Below are positions 63,201-64,000 of a stretch of DNA of 64,000 nucleotides, in pieces. Below the pieces are notes generated by a model, which was not told the origin of the DNA, did no database searches, and saw only the letters and a list, made by a program, of their open reading frames with translations. Source of the DNA: Hydractinia symbiolongicarpus (taxonomy: Eukaryota > Cnidaria > Hydrozoa > Anthoathecata > Hydractiniidae); the NCBI RefSeq assembly GCF_029227915.1, contig NC_079877.1, forward strand, positions 3,100,001 to 3,164,000, written 5' to 3'. A program made the position numbers and the translations under genes. Position 1 is the stretch's first letter, and the number at the start of each line of letters is the position of its first letter.

Positions 63201-63937
63201 TGTGGTAGCTCTTCATTTAAAAATTTAAATAAACAAGTCATTTTTTACCGTGGGACCAATCCTAGCCGTTATCGCGTGCTGAAGAAATAGTGACAGTTTT
63301 AAAAACTACATTTCGATGAATTTCTAACGGTGTCAGTCCGTTTGAGTTACAACAGTTGGGTCACATATTCGTACCAACATGTATTTAGGAATATTTTTCT
63401 AATATTACTAGGTTGCATCACTTTTAACAGTGAAACGATTGACTGTGGGACTTAATTGAACTAACTTTGGGCTGTGACCTGATAAATGTGATAAATGAGA
63501 CAATTGGCGTCCAAGAAATAACATTCTTCTTAATTTGACATGATTGCCGCAACTCAGCGATTACACTGGGCACTGTGGTAGCACTTCATTTAAAAATTTA
63601 GATAAAAAAGTCATTCTTTACTGTGGGACCAATCCTAGCCGTTATCGCGCGCTGATGAAACAGCGACAGGTGCAAAATATAAATTTAATTGACTTTCTAA
63701 CGGTGTCAGTCCGTTTGAGTTATAACGGTTGGGTCACATAATCGTACTAACATGTATTTAGCGATATTTCTTTGATATTACTAGGTTGCATCGCTTTTAA
63801 CCGTGAAACAATTGACTGTGGGACTTAATTGAACTAAATTTGGACTGTCACCTTATATATGTGATAAGTGAGCCAACTGGACTCCAAGAAACAACATTCT
63901 TCTTAATTTGACATGATTGCCGAAACTCAGCGATTAC
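60211..63937 (+). repeat. Recent 5-mer higher-order repeat, two units of 1,864 and 1,863 bp
   Basis: ACTGGTCGCAGTGGTAGCG starts at 60211, 62075 and 63938. The two complete units appear almost identical. The one-base length difference is a missing G in ACTGTGGACC near 62505, where the first unit has ACTGTGGGACC. A third unit begins before the window ends. Confidence 0.9.
61333..61349. other. Satellite dyad, 6-bp compensated stem variant
   Basis: AGAGCT, GTGGT, AGCTCT: a perfect 6-bp inverted repeat. An identical copy is at 63196-63212, in the next higher-order unit. Confidence 0.7.
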
Positions 63938-64000
63938 ACTGGTCGCAGTGGTAGCGCTTCACTTAAAAATTTAGATAAATAAGTCATTCTTTACTCTGTG

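Larger units (their letters stand above)
55001..64000 (+). repeat. Satellite array S5 (right end of window)
   Basis: About 24 monomers in + orientation running off the window end. It begins with the same CTTCATCTAAAAGTTTAG monomer that follows every TE3 copy, then the ACTGGTCGCAG type (about 55385). Later monomers form 5-mer higher-order units. No further element or gene is seen. Confidence 0.96.

Overview
The window looks like satellite heterochromatin from a metazoan genome and I see no host gene in it. About 43 kb of the 64 kb is one tandem satellite with a monomer of about 373 bp, roughly 115 copies. It reads in one direction throughout (called + here, the strand that reads ACTGTGGGACTTAATTG), apart from one inverted segment of about 313 bp. 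The rest is non-LTR retrotransposon sequence, all of it CR1/L2-like by its endonuclease, reverse transcriptase and esterase-type ORF1 motifs, plus one long perfect TCTA microsatellite. The AT-rich base composition and the style of the elements suggest an invertebrate. A cnidarian is my guess, but the sequence does not prove it.

Layout. 1-6520: satellite with a 3-mer higher-order repeat of about 1,070 bp. 6521-9020: element TE1 (+), a decayed endonuclease/RT copy. 9021-9269: an imperfect inverted repeat and unassigned sequence. 9270-9582: satellite in reverse orientation. 9583-15741: satellite (+), including a 1,120-bp higher-order repeat. 15742-17724: element TE2 (+), an endonuclease-only remnant ending in about 193 perfect TCTA units. 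17725-26625: satellite. 26626-55000: a composite array in which one minus-strand element, TE3, occurs four times (A, B, C, D). Two extra partial copies (A', C') are separated from their neighbours by one monomer, and the longer spacers are almost exactly 11, 9 and 10 monomers. 55001-64000: satellite with a 1,863-bp 5-mer higher-order repeat.

The main observation is that TE3 appears to have inserted once into one satellite monomer and was then copied along with the satellite. All four copies share the same junctions, the same internal RT deletion, the same premature stop in the endonuclease and the same 22-bp tandem duplication. A composite unit of retroelement plus satellite is therefore spreading by unequal exchange. 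Copies A and C, 16,055 bp apart, also share the A'/C' duplication, which points to a further 16-kb duplication.

Within TE3, ORF2 is dead in every copy. ORF1 (478 aa: a possible winged-helix N-terminus, a predicted coiled coil, and an SGNH esterase with all four catalytic blocks) is open in A, C and D, nearly complete in A' and C', and broken by one nonsense codon in B. The satellite itself carries a short dyad, GCGCT-GTGGT-AGCGC, with base changes that preserve pairing in some variant families. That dyad is the best candidate for a functional site within the repeat.
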